A stretch of 64,000 nt of DNA from Dermanyssus gallinae (lineage: Eukaryota; Arthropoda; Arachnida; Mesostigmata; Dermanyssidae), in NCBI GenBank assembly GCA_003439945.1, contig QVRM01006416.1:1036501-1100500 (forward strand), written 5' to 3'. Position numbers and translations under genes: made by a program. The notes beneath the pieces are model-generated. The model was not told where the DNA came from. It saw only the letters and a program-made list of their open reading frames with translations, and did no database searches. Positions 48,586 through 60,200 of the stretch are shown piece by piece (position 1 is the first letter of the stretch; each line of letters begins with the position of its first letter).

Positions 48586-49659
48586 GAGCTGGTTAACTTC
48601 GATGGTCCGCACCTGTTAGGCTGCCTAAAAGCTCCGACAGGTGCGTAGAGCTTAATGAAATAGTGAGAACTTAGAAGAGCAGAATGAGAAATACTTTCCA
48701 CACTCGAGCCAACAAATCTGAGTAGAAACAATAAGTTACGTGCTGACGAAGTAACCATCCTTCTATAATCACACGCGGAAAGCCACATCTGGGACTTAAC
48801 TGCCTTATGCACGGCGGCATTATCATGCTCTGGTCATAGCTCTACCGAGTGTGGATTGGTCGCAGAGCACGCTGACTCAGGAAAGCGAAAATAAGTACCT
48901 TGAGCTGTAAAGAATCCTCCACTTCGTGTCCATTGCATTGGCGACATTGGGCTCTATAAGTATCGATACTACGAAACTGAGGCAAATTATGTCATTTGCT
49001 GTGTTTAGAGAGAACGAGATCAAATGCTGGGCACGTGTACAAACTTGATTTCGTTTGCTTTTCGAGATAGGCCGCTGCTGTTACTACCAAAGTACAACTA
49101 GAATCATTTGGACTAGAACTATAACTAGTTGGCCTGGAACTACGATGTTGGAGGCCTCGCGGCGCAGTGATCGCATAATAGCATCTGCGCTAAGCTGAAT
49201 AACACCATAAGAAATTGGTGAGATCGGCACGTTTCTTATGCAGAGCATCTCAATTTTCATTGAACGACGCCATGCAGCGGCAGGGGTAGCGCCTTTGGCA
49301 AAATGGGCCATTTTGAACTGACTCTGGACGACGACTGACCTGACCTATTAGTAATATGTGAACGGTGTTATCTTCAATTGTAACGGACAACGTAATTAAA
49401 TAAATTTGCCGACAGGCTATGTCGATCAATAATAATAATAATAATAAGCTTACTGTTCAGTTGAGCGGTAAGATATAAACTCTCTAATAACAATACTGTT
49501 ATGAAAGAGGTTCTCACCTCCCCGCAATATTTACTAACTGCTCTATATGCACTGGCCACGTGTCAGCGATACAGTGCATTTTTCATAACGGTTATCATAA
49601 TGAAGTAACTACGACTTTCTTTCTCAGCGAGTTTCCCCGTAATAGACGCGAATTATGCA
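48586..49659. other. DNA between two LTR copies
   Basis: 1.07 kb with no recognisable gag or pol. An ORF at 49084-49311 (minus) is unrecognised. (AAT)n lies at 49429-49446. It could be a deleted internal region or unrelated host DNA. Confidence 0.4.
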
Positions 49660-49960
49660 TGTTGAGGGCAGGCACCTTCCTCACAAATCGAAGGTTGGTC
49701 AGATGTGTAAACTTCCTATAGTAGCAATGCCTTGGTCCAATGATCATGGAAGACAATACACACGATATAGAATTATTGGCAACGAACAGGTATTGTTTGT
49801 ATCATATTGTTGTGATCCACTTGTGGACAGTCGAGGCTTATCACGAGTAGGTAGGTGACTACCACCGACTCATTCACAGGACGGACTGGTTAAGGGTCCG
49901 GACCTGGTCGATCAGGTCGGGATGCCTGCTGCTTTGGTTTAATAGGCATAAGAATGACAA
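49660..49960 (+). mobile_element. LTR copy 3 (gypsy family of 34 kb)
   Basis: It begins TGTTGAGGGC and shares with the other copies GTGTAAACTTCCTATAG, ACGATATAGAATTATTGGC, CAACGAAC, GGCTTATCACGAGTAGGT and GGTTTAATAGGC. Same orientation as copy 2. Confidence 0.65.
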
Positions 49961-50827
49961 GAGTAGAAATCTAGAAAACAAAACACGAAATAAGGGACAG
50001 CAAAATAACAACAACAACAACAACGGTGGCCCAGGTGGAAACTAAAATGCATTCTACTGAAAGCTGTGGGGAGCTAGCAAGTATTAATGGTCAGAAGGTC
50101 ATTTTCGAAATAAATTGCACACGTTATTCCCCCTTCCTTGTTATCGACTACGCTTTGCATTCGTATGCAGTTTTATTTTCGTTTGTTGTTGATGTTGTTG
50201 TTGTGTTGGTTGTGACTGGTGTTGTGGTTTTTGCTTGTGGTCACTTCGATCTGGCTGTTGTTTGGTTGTTTCTTATCATTGTTATTGTTAGCAGCTGTTA
50301 TTGCGATATTATTGTTGTTGCTGTTGTTGTTGCCGCTAGGTGGTGTTGTTATTGCTATCGCCTGCTGCTGCTGTCGTTAAGCTTATTGATATTGTTGCTT
50401 TGTTTCTTGTTATCACTACCGTTGTTGTTGTTGTTGTTGTTGCTCTTCTTTTACTCCTGCTGTAAATATTGTGAACGCCGGTCATTATAACGACTGGTTT
50501 ATGCTGTCATTGCGGGTATTGTCGTGGTTGACTATGCAAATAATGTTGTTGTTGTCGTTGTTATCGTTGTTGTTGATGTAGACATTGTTGTTGTTGCTGT
50601 TACTGCCCATGCTGTATACGCCAGTATAGTTATTGTTCTTGCCGTTATCGCGTTTTTTACATGGCTGCGATTGTTGTTCTGTGCAACGGAACTGTTTTAC
50701 GAGATTTTCTATTGCTGACAATGGACTTCACTCTGATAGGGCAATACCACACTGCGATTTGGAGAGAATGGGGTCCATATTGGATTCTACCAATCGGACC
50801 TTACTGAACTGTGATCGATTGCGTGGT

Positions 50828-50966
<139 letters not shown>

Positions 50967-52430
50967 CTGCGTGCTTTCAACAATCGCGTATATATAGTTA
51001 TATATCGTACAAAGTACCTGCAAGTCTCCTCGCCTGTATAACCGGAGTAGCAGCCGTACCTGTAGAATTAGTGCGTAGTGATCGTGATAGCACTAGTAGT
51101 AGTCGTAATAGTAGTAATAAAAGTAGTTTTTTTTGTATAACTGGTTTTATGTTAATAATAATAACAATGATGTGTAGATATACATTCATACATACATACA
51201 TACATACGTATACACACGGTACACCGTCGTCTTTGTTTCGTCTTCGTGCCATACAGCCATACCGGCCAGCAGTGTCCACTGCACAGCCCGCAGTGGTTAA
51301 TGATGATGGCTGAATAGCTTGTAATCCTTGAGCACGCACGTTATGCGCCGACGCTGCAGGAACGTTGCTGCGGAGGGTTCGTTGGCTGCTGCTGCTAAGG
51401 GGTTGACCCCCGGGGGACTTGGTGGACATCGTCGTTTCATCGCCAGGCGCCAGTGGACAGCCAGGCTGCTCGTTCAAGGCGGCGGCCACCCACGACGACG
51501 ACAACGACGTGATGGCGAGGTAATGAAGACCACCACGTCTTTTGGGATCATTGTGCGCCTGCATCATACAGAAGCCTTGTATGATGCTTGTACGCATGTT
51601 TTGCCCAATGGCTGGATTACGGGGGTACGGGGCAGCGAGCGAAAGCAGCGAAAGGTTGTTGAGGGGGGAGAAGAGAGACGGCCGGGGGGTTGTGTATGGG
51701 GACCTAACGCAGACTTGTTTGTCTATTACCACCACCACCACCACCACCTTCTTGATGTTTGCTAACCGAAGCCTCTTCTGGTGGTCGGCATAACGGCGGG
51801 TCGCGCCGACAGAGCCGACATTAGTAAGCAACTAACCAGTGTAACTGCTAGAGTGAATGATGGGAGTCATTGCTCACCACAGCCACTCTTCTTTAACCCG
51901 GTGGGTGCAGAGCAGAACTGCACCTATAGAATTAGCGACACTGATTTAAGCGTCTATCGCAGCAGCGGCGTCAGCAGCAGCAGCAACAATAATAACAACG
52001 GTGACATAAAATTAACAATAACAGCGCGGATTAAGGCAACTTATTGTACTCAGCATCAACAACAACAACAACAACAACGACAGTGATGACAACAACACAT
52101 AACAGCAACAGAAATGGGAACTACGACCAGACAGCGGAGACAGAAACAATTAAGGCGACAGAATTAGTAACGACAATAACAGGAGTCGCAGCAACAATGA
52201 AGTGTATGGTAACACGAATGGCAACACAAAACAACAACAACAACATGAAGTGCTAGCACTAATAGCACCAGCAACAATAACAGCTACAACAATAGCAGCC
52301 GACCATGACAGCCATAGTTACAGCACAACAATTTTATTTCGTTCACCTCGTTGATTGTTTTCGCTCGCTTCGACTTATCTGACGTTTCGCACCGTTGAGC
52401 ATATTCATCATCGATGAACTTCGATCGATC

Positions 52431-52431
<1 letters not shown>

Positions 52432-52482
<51 letters not shown>
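52432..52482. repeat. (AT)n microsatellite
   Basis: Pure AT run of about 50 bases. Confidence 0.95.
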
Positions 52483-52486
<4 letters not shown>

Positions 52487-53095
52487 GTATATCAAAATAT
52501 CGGTTTCGTCAGCAAAAAACTGCTCCGAATGCCGTTTATCTGCCACATTACTGTTGTTTTTTTTGTTGTTTTTGATGATGAGATTATTGTTGCTCTTTTT
52601 GTTATCATTGCTACTGTTGTTATTGTTGTTGTAATTGGTCCGTACCCTACGCAAAACTCCTGTCACCCAAACCCATTTACGTTTACTGCGGCTGTTGCTT
52701 AGCTGGCGAGCTGTCTGTTGTGCCGTAGGACACCGCGGGCCGTATTTTGTTTTTTTGTTCACTAGCCGACTAGCGTTCAAATAATAGTTCAAATCTACAG
52801 GTTTTAACGAAGATCGCGTCGATCCCTTGCGCAGAGAAACGATACGTACGTATGTAAGCCGCGGCATTGAAGTCACCCACCCACGACTTCAGCGGCCAGT
52901 GTCACGCCATTGATTCCCACCATCATCATCAGCAGCACCACCATCATCATCAACACCATCACCAGTATCATTAGTATCATTATCATCAGCAGCAGCAGCA
53001 GCAACAGCAACAACACCGCCATTATCATAAGCCTAATCGTAATCGAACGATACATCCACACGTAGCCAAAAAACTAAGCCGTCGCGGCGTCCAAA

Positions 53096-53520
53096 GTCGT
53101 CGTAAAAGTCTGTCTGTCTGCTTATCGTTTAAGTCTGTGTGTTGTTGTCTGGCCGTAAGACTGTTTGTTTGTTATTTTTTGTTTGTTTGTCTGCTTGTTT
53201 GTTTGTTTGTTTTTTGTCTGCTTGTTTGTTTGTTTGTTTTTTTGTCTGATTGTTTGTTTGTCTGACTGTCTGCCCGACTCTTTGTTCATCCGTCCGTCCG
53301 TCCGTCCGTCCGTCAGACTGTCTGCTTGTATGCTCTTCCTATGTTTAATTGATTTTTTCCGTTGCTTGTACGTTAGACTGTCCGTGTTTGTTTATTTGTT
53401 TGTTTAGTTGTTAAGTTGTTTATTGTCTGTCTGTCCGTCTATCCGAAGTTTGTTTGTTCGGTTGACTATTCGCGTCTCTGTGTCTATCTGTCCATCAACA
53501 ACATATGTTCTACTGTTTCG
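53096..53520. repeat. TTTG/TCTG tetranucleotide array, part 1
   Basis: TGTT, TCTG and TCCG units with interruptions (CCGTCCGTCCGTCCGTC near 53290). The same array type resumes at 53945-54075 and 54900-55340, so it appears split by later sequence. Confidence 0.9.
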
Positions 53521-53559
53521 TTGTCCGTTGGTCTGCTTGTCAGGCGTCCTTCTATACAA

Positions 53560-53940
53560 TAATACATTATCGTTTATTAAGGAATAAAAATGGAGCTACA
53601 ATTGTCTCCCGAGAACGTGTGCACAGGCAATATTACTCTATCTCGTATAGAGTCGGCTGGGACCACTTCAGCAGCGTGCCCCGGACGGATGCCGCGTTCC
53701 CGCGTTGGACGTCAAGGTCGAGGCGCTGTCTCAAAAAAGCCGCAGATCTTTTGTCTCCAGTTGCAAGGTTCAGCTGCTCACCGACTCTGTGGAGGAGCTT
53801 GCGAGTCAAGTTACCAGGACCGCCCAAGGTTTCGAACGCTAGGGGTTGAAACTCATGTGGGTAACCTATTGAGGCGTATTTTGCGAGCTTCCTTGCCTCG
53901 GCTAGATTACCAGCGTGGCCTGCTGAGGCGTCCTTCTTAG
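53560..53940 (+). other. Unrecognised segment inside the tetranucleotide array
   Basis: GC-rich, non-repetitive DNA, open in at least two forward frames (53505-53849 and 53590-53940). A third frame reads VKVEALSQKSRRSFVSSC and VQLLTDSVEELASQV, helix-like with one stop. No domain was recognised. It may be an inserted piece of a LINE ORF1 or another transposon. Confidence 0.35.
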
Positions 53941-53944
53941 TTAT

Positions 53945-54075
53945 TTACTTGTTTGTTTGTTTGTCTGTCGCGTTGATTAGCTCCGTCTGTCCTGTGTTTA
54001 TTTGTTCGTTTGTCTGACTGGCCGTCTCTCTGTTTATCTTCGTGGTTGGTATGTTTGTTTGTTTGTTTTGCTGTC
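53945..54075. repeat. TTTG/TCTG array, part 2
   Basis: GTTTGTTTGTTTGTCTG-type units between the unrecognised segment and the palindrome at 54099. Confidence 0.9.
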
Positions 54076-54098
54076 TTATTTGTTTTCATTTTTTTTAA

Positions 54099-54147
54099 AG
54101 TCACGTGTCAGTATATGTCCCGTAGAGGCATATACTGACACGTGACT
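54099..54147. repeat. Perfect palindrome beside the array
   Basis: AGTCACGTGTCAGTATATG (54099-54117) and its exact reverse complement (54129-54147) with an 11-base loop. Confidence 0.95.
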
Positions 54148-54264
54148 GGTGGTTGCAAACCCGGTATGGCGTGAATTCTTCGCTCGAGACAGTATTATTA
54201 AAAAGTGTGGTGATAAACAGCTATGGACTATCAAAAAGTCCAACATTTAAAAACAATTTTTTTT

Positions 54265-54880
54265 AAGGGACTATCTGGGAAATGCGGTTCGCACACACGG
54301 ACACCACGGCATTAAAGCTCACTGCAAATGTGGGCCGGTAGTGTGGGGCTCCAACCCACTAAAAACCAGTCACGTCCCCATCCCCACACTCAACTGGGAA
54401 CTGCGCAAGCAATACTTCAAACAATTGAAGGGGGGTGAATAGTAGCGTTTTTATCTTAGCTGCCCTGGAGTGCCTCACGGGGCTTTGTCAAGTAAAAACG
54501 ACTCTTCTCTTCTTTGGCGTGCATAATACGTTCGATTGTTCGAGCTATAAGATTCCAGTCATCACGTGAGTACATAGGAAGGTGTGCCAGCTTCTTAAGA
54601 CTGCCGTCACTTGCTGTGGTTATGTCCTTGCGTGATGGAGCCCACGCCGGGCACAGCAATCGTGTGTGTTCCGGCGTGTTCTCCGTTGTTCCTTGTGCTC
54701 CACAGTGCTTGCAGAGTGGCGTATCTGCTTTTCCTATTCTAAAGAGGTAACTCTCGAAGTTGCCATGCCCTGTGAGCACTTGAGTCACGTGGTGGTGTGT
54801 CAACTCGCCGCCAAGCCGGTTAATCCACGCCTTAACGTCAGGGATTAGAGCCTTTACACGGGCCCCAGGTGCCCCGTCCT
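54265..54880 (-). mobile_element. R1-clade LINE 3' end (C-terminus and 3'UTR)
   Basis: The minus-strand frame from about 54870 to 54456 gives ALIPDVKAWINRLGGELTHH, HVTQVLTGHGNFESYLF, then a CCHC knuckle C-x2-C-x11-H-x4-C, PEHTRLLCPAW and a C-terminal helix. LTGHG...YL followed by a CCHC knuckle is the hallmark of the R1/Jockey-type C-terminus. A 3'UTR of about 190 bases follows to 54265, ending in an A/T-rich terminus. It sits inside the TTTG/TCTG array, probably as a 5'-truncated insertion. Confidence 0.8.
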
Positions 54881-54899
54881 ATACTCGTATGGCGTCCCA

Positions 54900-55340
54900 G
54901 TTCTGCTGTCTGTCTGTCTGTCTGCTTGTGTCGGGCTGTCAGTTTGTCTGTTCATTTGTTCGTTTGACTGATTGTTTGTCTGTCCTGTGTTTATTTGTTC
55001 GTTTTTTTCTGGCTGTCCGTCTCTCTGTTCATCTGGTCTAATAGTCTGTCTCTAATGTTGTTTGTTTGTTCATATCTCTCTTTCTCTCTCTCTCAAGTTC
55101 TAGCTGTTTGTTCGTTTGTTTGTTTGTTTGTTTGTCTAGCTGTCTCTCTCTAATTCTGCCTCCCTGTATGCTTGCTTGTTTGTCTGCTTGTTTTGTTTTG
55201 TGGCCGTTTGACTATCTTTGTTTCTTTGTCTCTTGTTCTGTCTGCATGTTCTCGTGTATTTTCGTTTGCTTCTCCGCGTGTCCGGTATTAAGTAAAGCCT
55301 GTCTGTTTGTTTGTTTGTTTGTTTACCCGTCTGCGGGTTT
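54900..55340. repeat. TTTG/TCTG array, part 3
   Basis: Long run of TGTT and TCTG units with TCTCTC stretches. The cysteine- and phenylalanine-rich ORF at 55066-55398 is a translation of the repeat. Confidence 0.9.
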
Positions 55341-57289
55341 GTGGCACTGTTGCTCTATGGCGAGTGGGTGGGTGGGTCGTCTATACGTCTGCTTCTGATG
55401 ATGATGATGATGATAATGATGACAACGACAGCGGCGCCGGCGACAGTGCCAACGTGTCCACCAATGACTCGATCGATATCCGACCAGCAACTTCAACTGA
55501 TCGGAGCTGGTCGAACACAGCAACGAGCGTCGTGTGTCTCACACGACGTAACGAACGCATAAGCACAAACCGATAAATACATTATTATTTTTATTTTAGC
55601 GTTTATGGACCGATTGGTACCACGGCAACGCCTCATATTATCGGTGCAAGCATGCAAACAGACGTACGTACGTACGCTTATACATAGATCGATAATAACT
55701 CATGGCCGCCGCCGCCGCCGCTACCGCCGCCACCATAACGCGCCGCCGTCAGCTACCACTAGTATCATTAATCATCAATCACTCAAGAATAACCTAGTCA
55801 GTTAACCAGCCGAAACTAACCATCGACGACGTCGTCATCATCATCATCATTAACGTGGTGGTGGTGGTCACAGCATCATTATGACCATCATTGTCATAAC
55901 CATAGTATCATCATCATCATCCTCATCATTCCCATCATTGAGCACAGCTACTCAGCTGCCGCTAAAGCGCAGGGCGGGTGGGCGTTTGGCTGGTTTACGT
56001 ATTAGCTAGTTTAGCAGGACCACCGGACCCAGCGGCAACCGTCAACCCATGACCAATGACGGCTATCGCGCACAAAAACTCTTCATTTATTGAACGTATG
56101 CCACACCGTCGCTACGATAACCCTGCACCATCGGTTATTTATTTTAATAACAACAACGACGACAACAGCAACAACAACAGCAACAGCAACAACAACAACA
56201 ACAACGAAATAAAGAACAATATCGATTAAACTGTGATAGATGAAGGTGTAGTTGTTACTGTTGTTGTTCTTGTTGTTGCTGTTGTGGCCACAATCGCCGT
56301 TCATAGTCGCATTAGTAGTGGTCGCGTTGTAGATGGACGGATGAAATTAGACGTGATCGTAGCAATCAAACAATGAGAGAAAAAGTACAAGTACAAGCAA
56401 CAATGTGGTGTAAAATGGGAAAAAAGCAGAATGACAGAATATAAAGAAATAAGAAACAGAAGAAACAGAGAAAACGAAGAAAAAAAACGGCGACTATGAC
56501 AAGGAAGCAGTACAAGAAGAGAGGGAGAATGAGGAAGAAGAAAAATCCCTGAATGTTTCTTGCTGAGCAAAACAAAAATGAAAAAAAGAACAGACGATAA
56601 TTGTCAGTCGGAACAGTAACAGAAGTCGTCGAAGCATTAGCAGAAAAGGCAGCAGAACAAGTCAAACACGATCTAGAGTATTAGTAGCTAGAGCTTGGTC
56701 GCAGCGGCAATCTCGCTTCAAAAAAAGTCGCCAACTAAGAAACAGCGAGGTGGAGATTTCTGACTCCGAAAGGCGTTCAACCGGCCGATCTTCCTCGTCA
56801 GGCGGTGGTCGTATACGACGAGAAGAGATGGACAGGTCGGACATGTGTGTGTTCGACATGTCCGTAAAAGAGTTCTGCAGAAGGAACTGCGTGCAACACC
56901 TCCGCCTCCGGGTTTTCGTCATTTAGCACGTCTATGTGTATATGGCATGGTACTGTTTAAACTGTGCGCTATGTTGCTTGCAAGACCCCGTGTTCCCGGA
57001 TTGTTTGGCTACCGAACTAACAACACAACGTAGCAATCATATTTTAAGTTATATTACGATCGCTTACACACATGGACACCTGCTTACGATCGAATTTGCT
57101 TGTTTAATAGATAGTTCTGGTACGCCTATTAACACGAATCTTGCCCGAACGATGTGCAAACGCGCAGTTGTTAGTTCCTTTTTTTTCCCACTAATATTCC
57201 GCATTTAGTTTCTAGTTTCACTAATTGTCCTTTTGCTAACGGATAGGACGCCAGTTATGCATTTTAATTACGATTATCGCCTAAATAAT
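55341..57289. other. Non-coding, CpG-rich with trinucleotide repeats
   Basis: (GAT)n at 55396-55420, GCC repeats at 55704-55730, CAT arrays at 55830-55930, CAA arrays at 56140-56210, GTT at 56258-56285 and purine-rich 56380-56560. No exon recognised. Confidence 0.45.
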
Positions 57290-58205
57290 AAAAGAGAGCT
57301 TCGCTAATCCGCACAAACAACTCCGGAAGGTCTTGTTGCTCGGTTCCATTGCTCCTATAAGCGACTTCAACAATATGTTTGCGTCTGCAAACACCATTCC
57401 GCGAACCATCGCGCCCTTCAAATATGCGTGCCAACAACACGTTGACGTGGCAAACTTTCCGCCAAGTTCACTATGGCTGAAGTAATCACAATTAATGAAA
57501 GACTTCATTCAAATCGTGCTCCAGGGTCCGGCCAGATTCGCAACGAGAATGTCACCGTGCTAGAGCCCTGTTGGACTTCACTCTTCAGCGTGTGCTTACA
57601 AAGCGACCGGACTCTCAATAACGTGCAAAGCGCCCTGCTGCTATCAGTTACCCGAAAGCACAAGGAAAATCCACCCAACTCGTGGGAGGGAATCGCCAAA
57701 AAAAGTTGCCGTTACAAACTCCTTTTAGCTATATTCATTGCCCGTATTGTCTCGTGGGACCATCTCCATTTAGCAGCACGGGTTCCGCCTCGGGCAGATC
57801 GATTCTTACTGCCTGCCAAGTACTACTGAAGGAGATTTAGATTGTGGCACAGACGAAACAGAGACAAGCAGTTTTCATATTTAGTATTTGTGGCTTTTGG
57901 ACCTGTCTTTGACATAGCTCCACGGGATAAAGTCTTATTCAAACTTGCCGAATCAGAAGTGCCTGCCAACATTATCGGGGTCTTCTGCGCGGAGCCCCGG
58001 AAGAGCACAATCACCGTTCAGGGTGGAGTGACCAAGGTCGTCGCTTCCTTCATGCAAATCTTTGGCGCCGCATAGGGTAATAACGTCAGTATACTGCCTG
58101 CTGTTATTTTTACTAGTAAATGCTCTCCCTCGCCGTGCTGCGGGAACCGCGAGTCGGTACGGGCGGAGGTACTTCTCTATGCAGATGACCTTACCTTATA
58201 TAGGA

Positions 58206-58220
58206 CTAGCATATTCCAAA
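58206..58220. repeat. Target-site duplication, left
   Basis: CTAGCATATTCCAAA, repeated with one change at 58521-58535 on the other side of the SINE. Confidence 0.85.
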
Positions 58221-58520
58221 GTGTGGCGGCGTGGTCTAGGGGACTAGTGCGCTAGTCATGGTTGTCAATCTACCGGTCCGCGGTTCGATACCTGTTGTTG
58301 ATCAAAATTTCTTTGAGCGATCCTTCTTGAGATTAGATGATTAACCATACCGCTGAGTGTCAGCGGCCATGCTGCCACAAGGACTGTTAGGGAAACCCTA
58401 GATATCTTAACATGCCCGGCCCTCGGTGCTTTGAAGATATACCTCAGGTTGAGTTCCAAGCCCGTAGGGGACGGAGAATCGTCTAGAGTTAAAAACAACC
58501 TCCTTAAAAAAATTTTAATT
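58221..58520 (+). mobile_element. tRNA-derived SINE (family 1), young copy inside an RT
   Basis: Box A TGGTCTAGGGG is at 58232-58242 and box B GGTTCGATACC at 58282-58292. It is closely similar to 18183-18487 over its full length. It is flanked by 15-bp target-site duplications and interrupts the RT remnant between motifs 5 and 6, so it is younger than that LINE. Confidence 0.92.
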
Positions 58521-58535
58521 CTAGCATACTCCAAA
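58521..58535. repeat. Target-site duplication, right
   Basis: CTAGCATACTCCAAA; see the left copy. CTAG also belongs to the SINE terminus, so the exact boundary is ambiguous by up to four bases. Confidence 0.85.
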
Positions 58536-58690
58536 ATCAGCAGGGTTTAGCACGATTAAAAATATTTGTGGGTGCCTTGAAATTAACATCAATAAAACCG
58601 AAGCCATCAAATTTCATAAAGCGGACCGGCTGACAACAAATGATGGGTTCAGGTTGTGCTTTACACCTCTAGAGTATATGAACTACTTTT

Positions 58691-59380
58691 CATGTCGCGA
58701 GTTTTTTTTGTCCTCATTCGGCTAGTTTTAGGAAGCCAGCGCTTTTCTCCCTGTGTATATTCGCCTGGAAAATTTCACCAATTGCTTTACATGTCATGCA
58801 ACTGCAGTAGCCTGACAAGATAATTCCTGCTGTCCTGAAGGGAGCCTTGAACCTACGCGCGGTATTCTAAGACCACCTTGTCTACTTGCTTGCCAATGCA
58901 CCGCTATTCGTCGCGGGCCTACGACGTCAATCTAATCTGCCGAGAACATCGGTCTCCGTAGCTTTTATTCAGCGTACCGTATATATAAACGTCGTGGCCT
59001 GCATAGCACATATGGAGAGAAAAGCCGAGGTGGACCCTATTCTTTTCTTGACCAGGACGATACAAATTTGACCCGAAATGGCCCGAATAGCACGAACTGG
59101 CATGCTGTAATTCGATGCATAGCTTTTGTCATATAGGTGCTGAACCAATTTGTATGACCCCAATAAACTATGCATTTGTTGCAGATGTGTGGAGTTGTGC
59201 GAGATATATCAAGGATATTCTCGAGAATATTCTCACTAAGCAGTTTGACCTCAAATAATTGCTGTTTTTTTGTATTTACGATTTACATAATATGGTATAC
59301 ATGTCAGGCGAATAATAAATGAATCAATCAATTGTAGTTACGATTGATTTATACCTAACAATGGTAATTCATAAACAAAA

Positions 59381-59423
<43 letters not shown>

Positions 59424-60200
59424 CATTGCCTAGGCACTAGGCAGATAATACATTAGGACATGCCGTGGCATTTTATTGTATCCCAAGTTACGGGCCTGTA
59501 TAGACCGTCCGCTGTACCGTTGCATTGACAAGCTGGCCGGTGAGACAACAATAACAACAACATCACCATTATTATCAGCAACACTGGCAGTACCCATAAG
59601 AGCGATAACATTAGCAATAACAACAACAACAACAAAGACAGTCGAGCAGTAGCAGAAGACGTTGCAGCAGAAGCGGCTGTTCTACGTTGCCTCCTCGCAC
59701 TGGGGCAAGGATATTACCTACCATGCAGCGTGCGTATGCTCTTGCATCCACTGGGCAGCGCCAATGACGACAACAGCGACGACGCCAACAGCGACAACAA
59801 CAAAAACAGTAACAACGACACCACAACAGCAACAACATCAAGTACGACGACGAGCACAAACGACGACAACAACAGAAACAACAACGACACCAGCAACAAT
59901 ACAAACAACAACGACAACAACAACAACAACAACAATACAAACAACAACGACAACAATACAAACAATAACGACAACAACAACAATACAAACAACAACGACA
60001 ACAATACAAACAACAACAACAACAGTACAAACGACAGGTACAAGAACAACAACAACAGTACGAACGACAGGAACAAGAACAGCAACAAAAGTCGAAGGCA
60101 ACAACAGCAACAACAAAGACAACAACGGCAAAAGCGACAGCCAGAACAACAACAACAACAACAACTTCAACAACAATAGCAACAACCGTAACGGCAGCAG
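58691..60200. other. Spacer, (AT)n and long CAA array
   Basis: (AT)n at 59382-59420, then AAC/GAC/AAT-based trinucleotide repeats from 59545 to 60180 with the strongest part at 59770-60175. Apparent N-, T- or Q-rich ORFs there are repeat translations. The 58.9-59.1 kb part may be the tail of the RT element. Confidence 0.5.
59770..60180. repeat. Long (CAA/CGA)n array
   Basis: ACAACAACGACAACAACA-type units for about 400 bases, imperfect. Confidence 0.95.

Larger units (their letters stand above)
57290..58690 (+). mobile_element. Non-LTR reverse transcriptase remnant, split by a SINE
   Basis: RAPGSGQIRNENVTVLEP (RT motif 1 region, 57.5 kb), NNVQSALLL, NSWEGIAKKSC with YKLLLAIFIARIVSW (57.7 kb), WHRRNRDKQF...VFVAFGPVFDIAPRDKVLFKL (motif 3, with D replaced), and LLYADDLTLY with YADD at 58178-58189. 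The frame resumes after the SINE as CGCLEININKTEAIKF (motif 6) near 58565. Frameshifts and stops occur. The N-W...A...P.YKK style suggests an RTE, R4 or RLE-type LINE; the clade is undetermined. Confidence 0.75.

Noticed and set aside
50998..51831. 277-codon ORF on the minus strand
   Set aside because: It contains poly-V and repeat-derived segments, no domain, and no splice or start support. Open by composition.
55066..55398. Cysteine/phenylalanine-rich 110-codon ORF
   Set aside because: Translation of TGTT/TCTG repeats.
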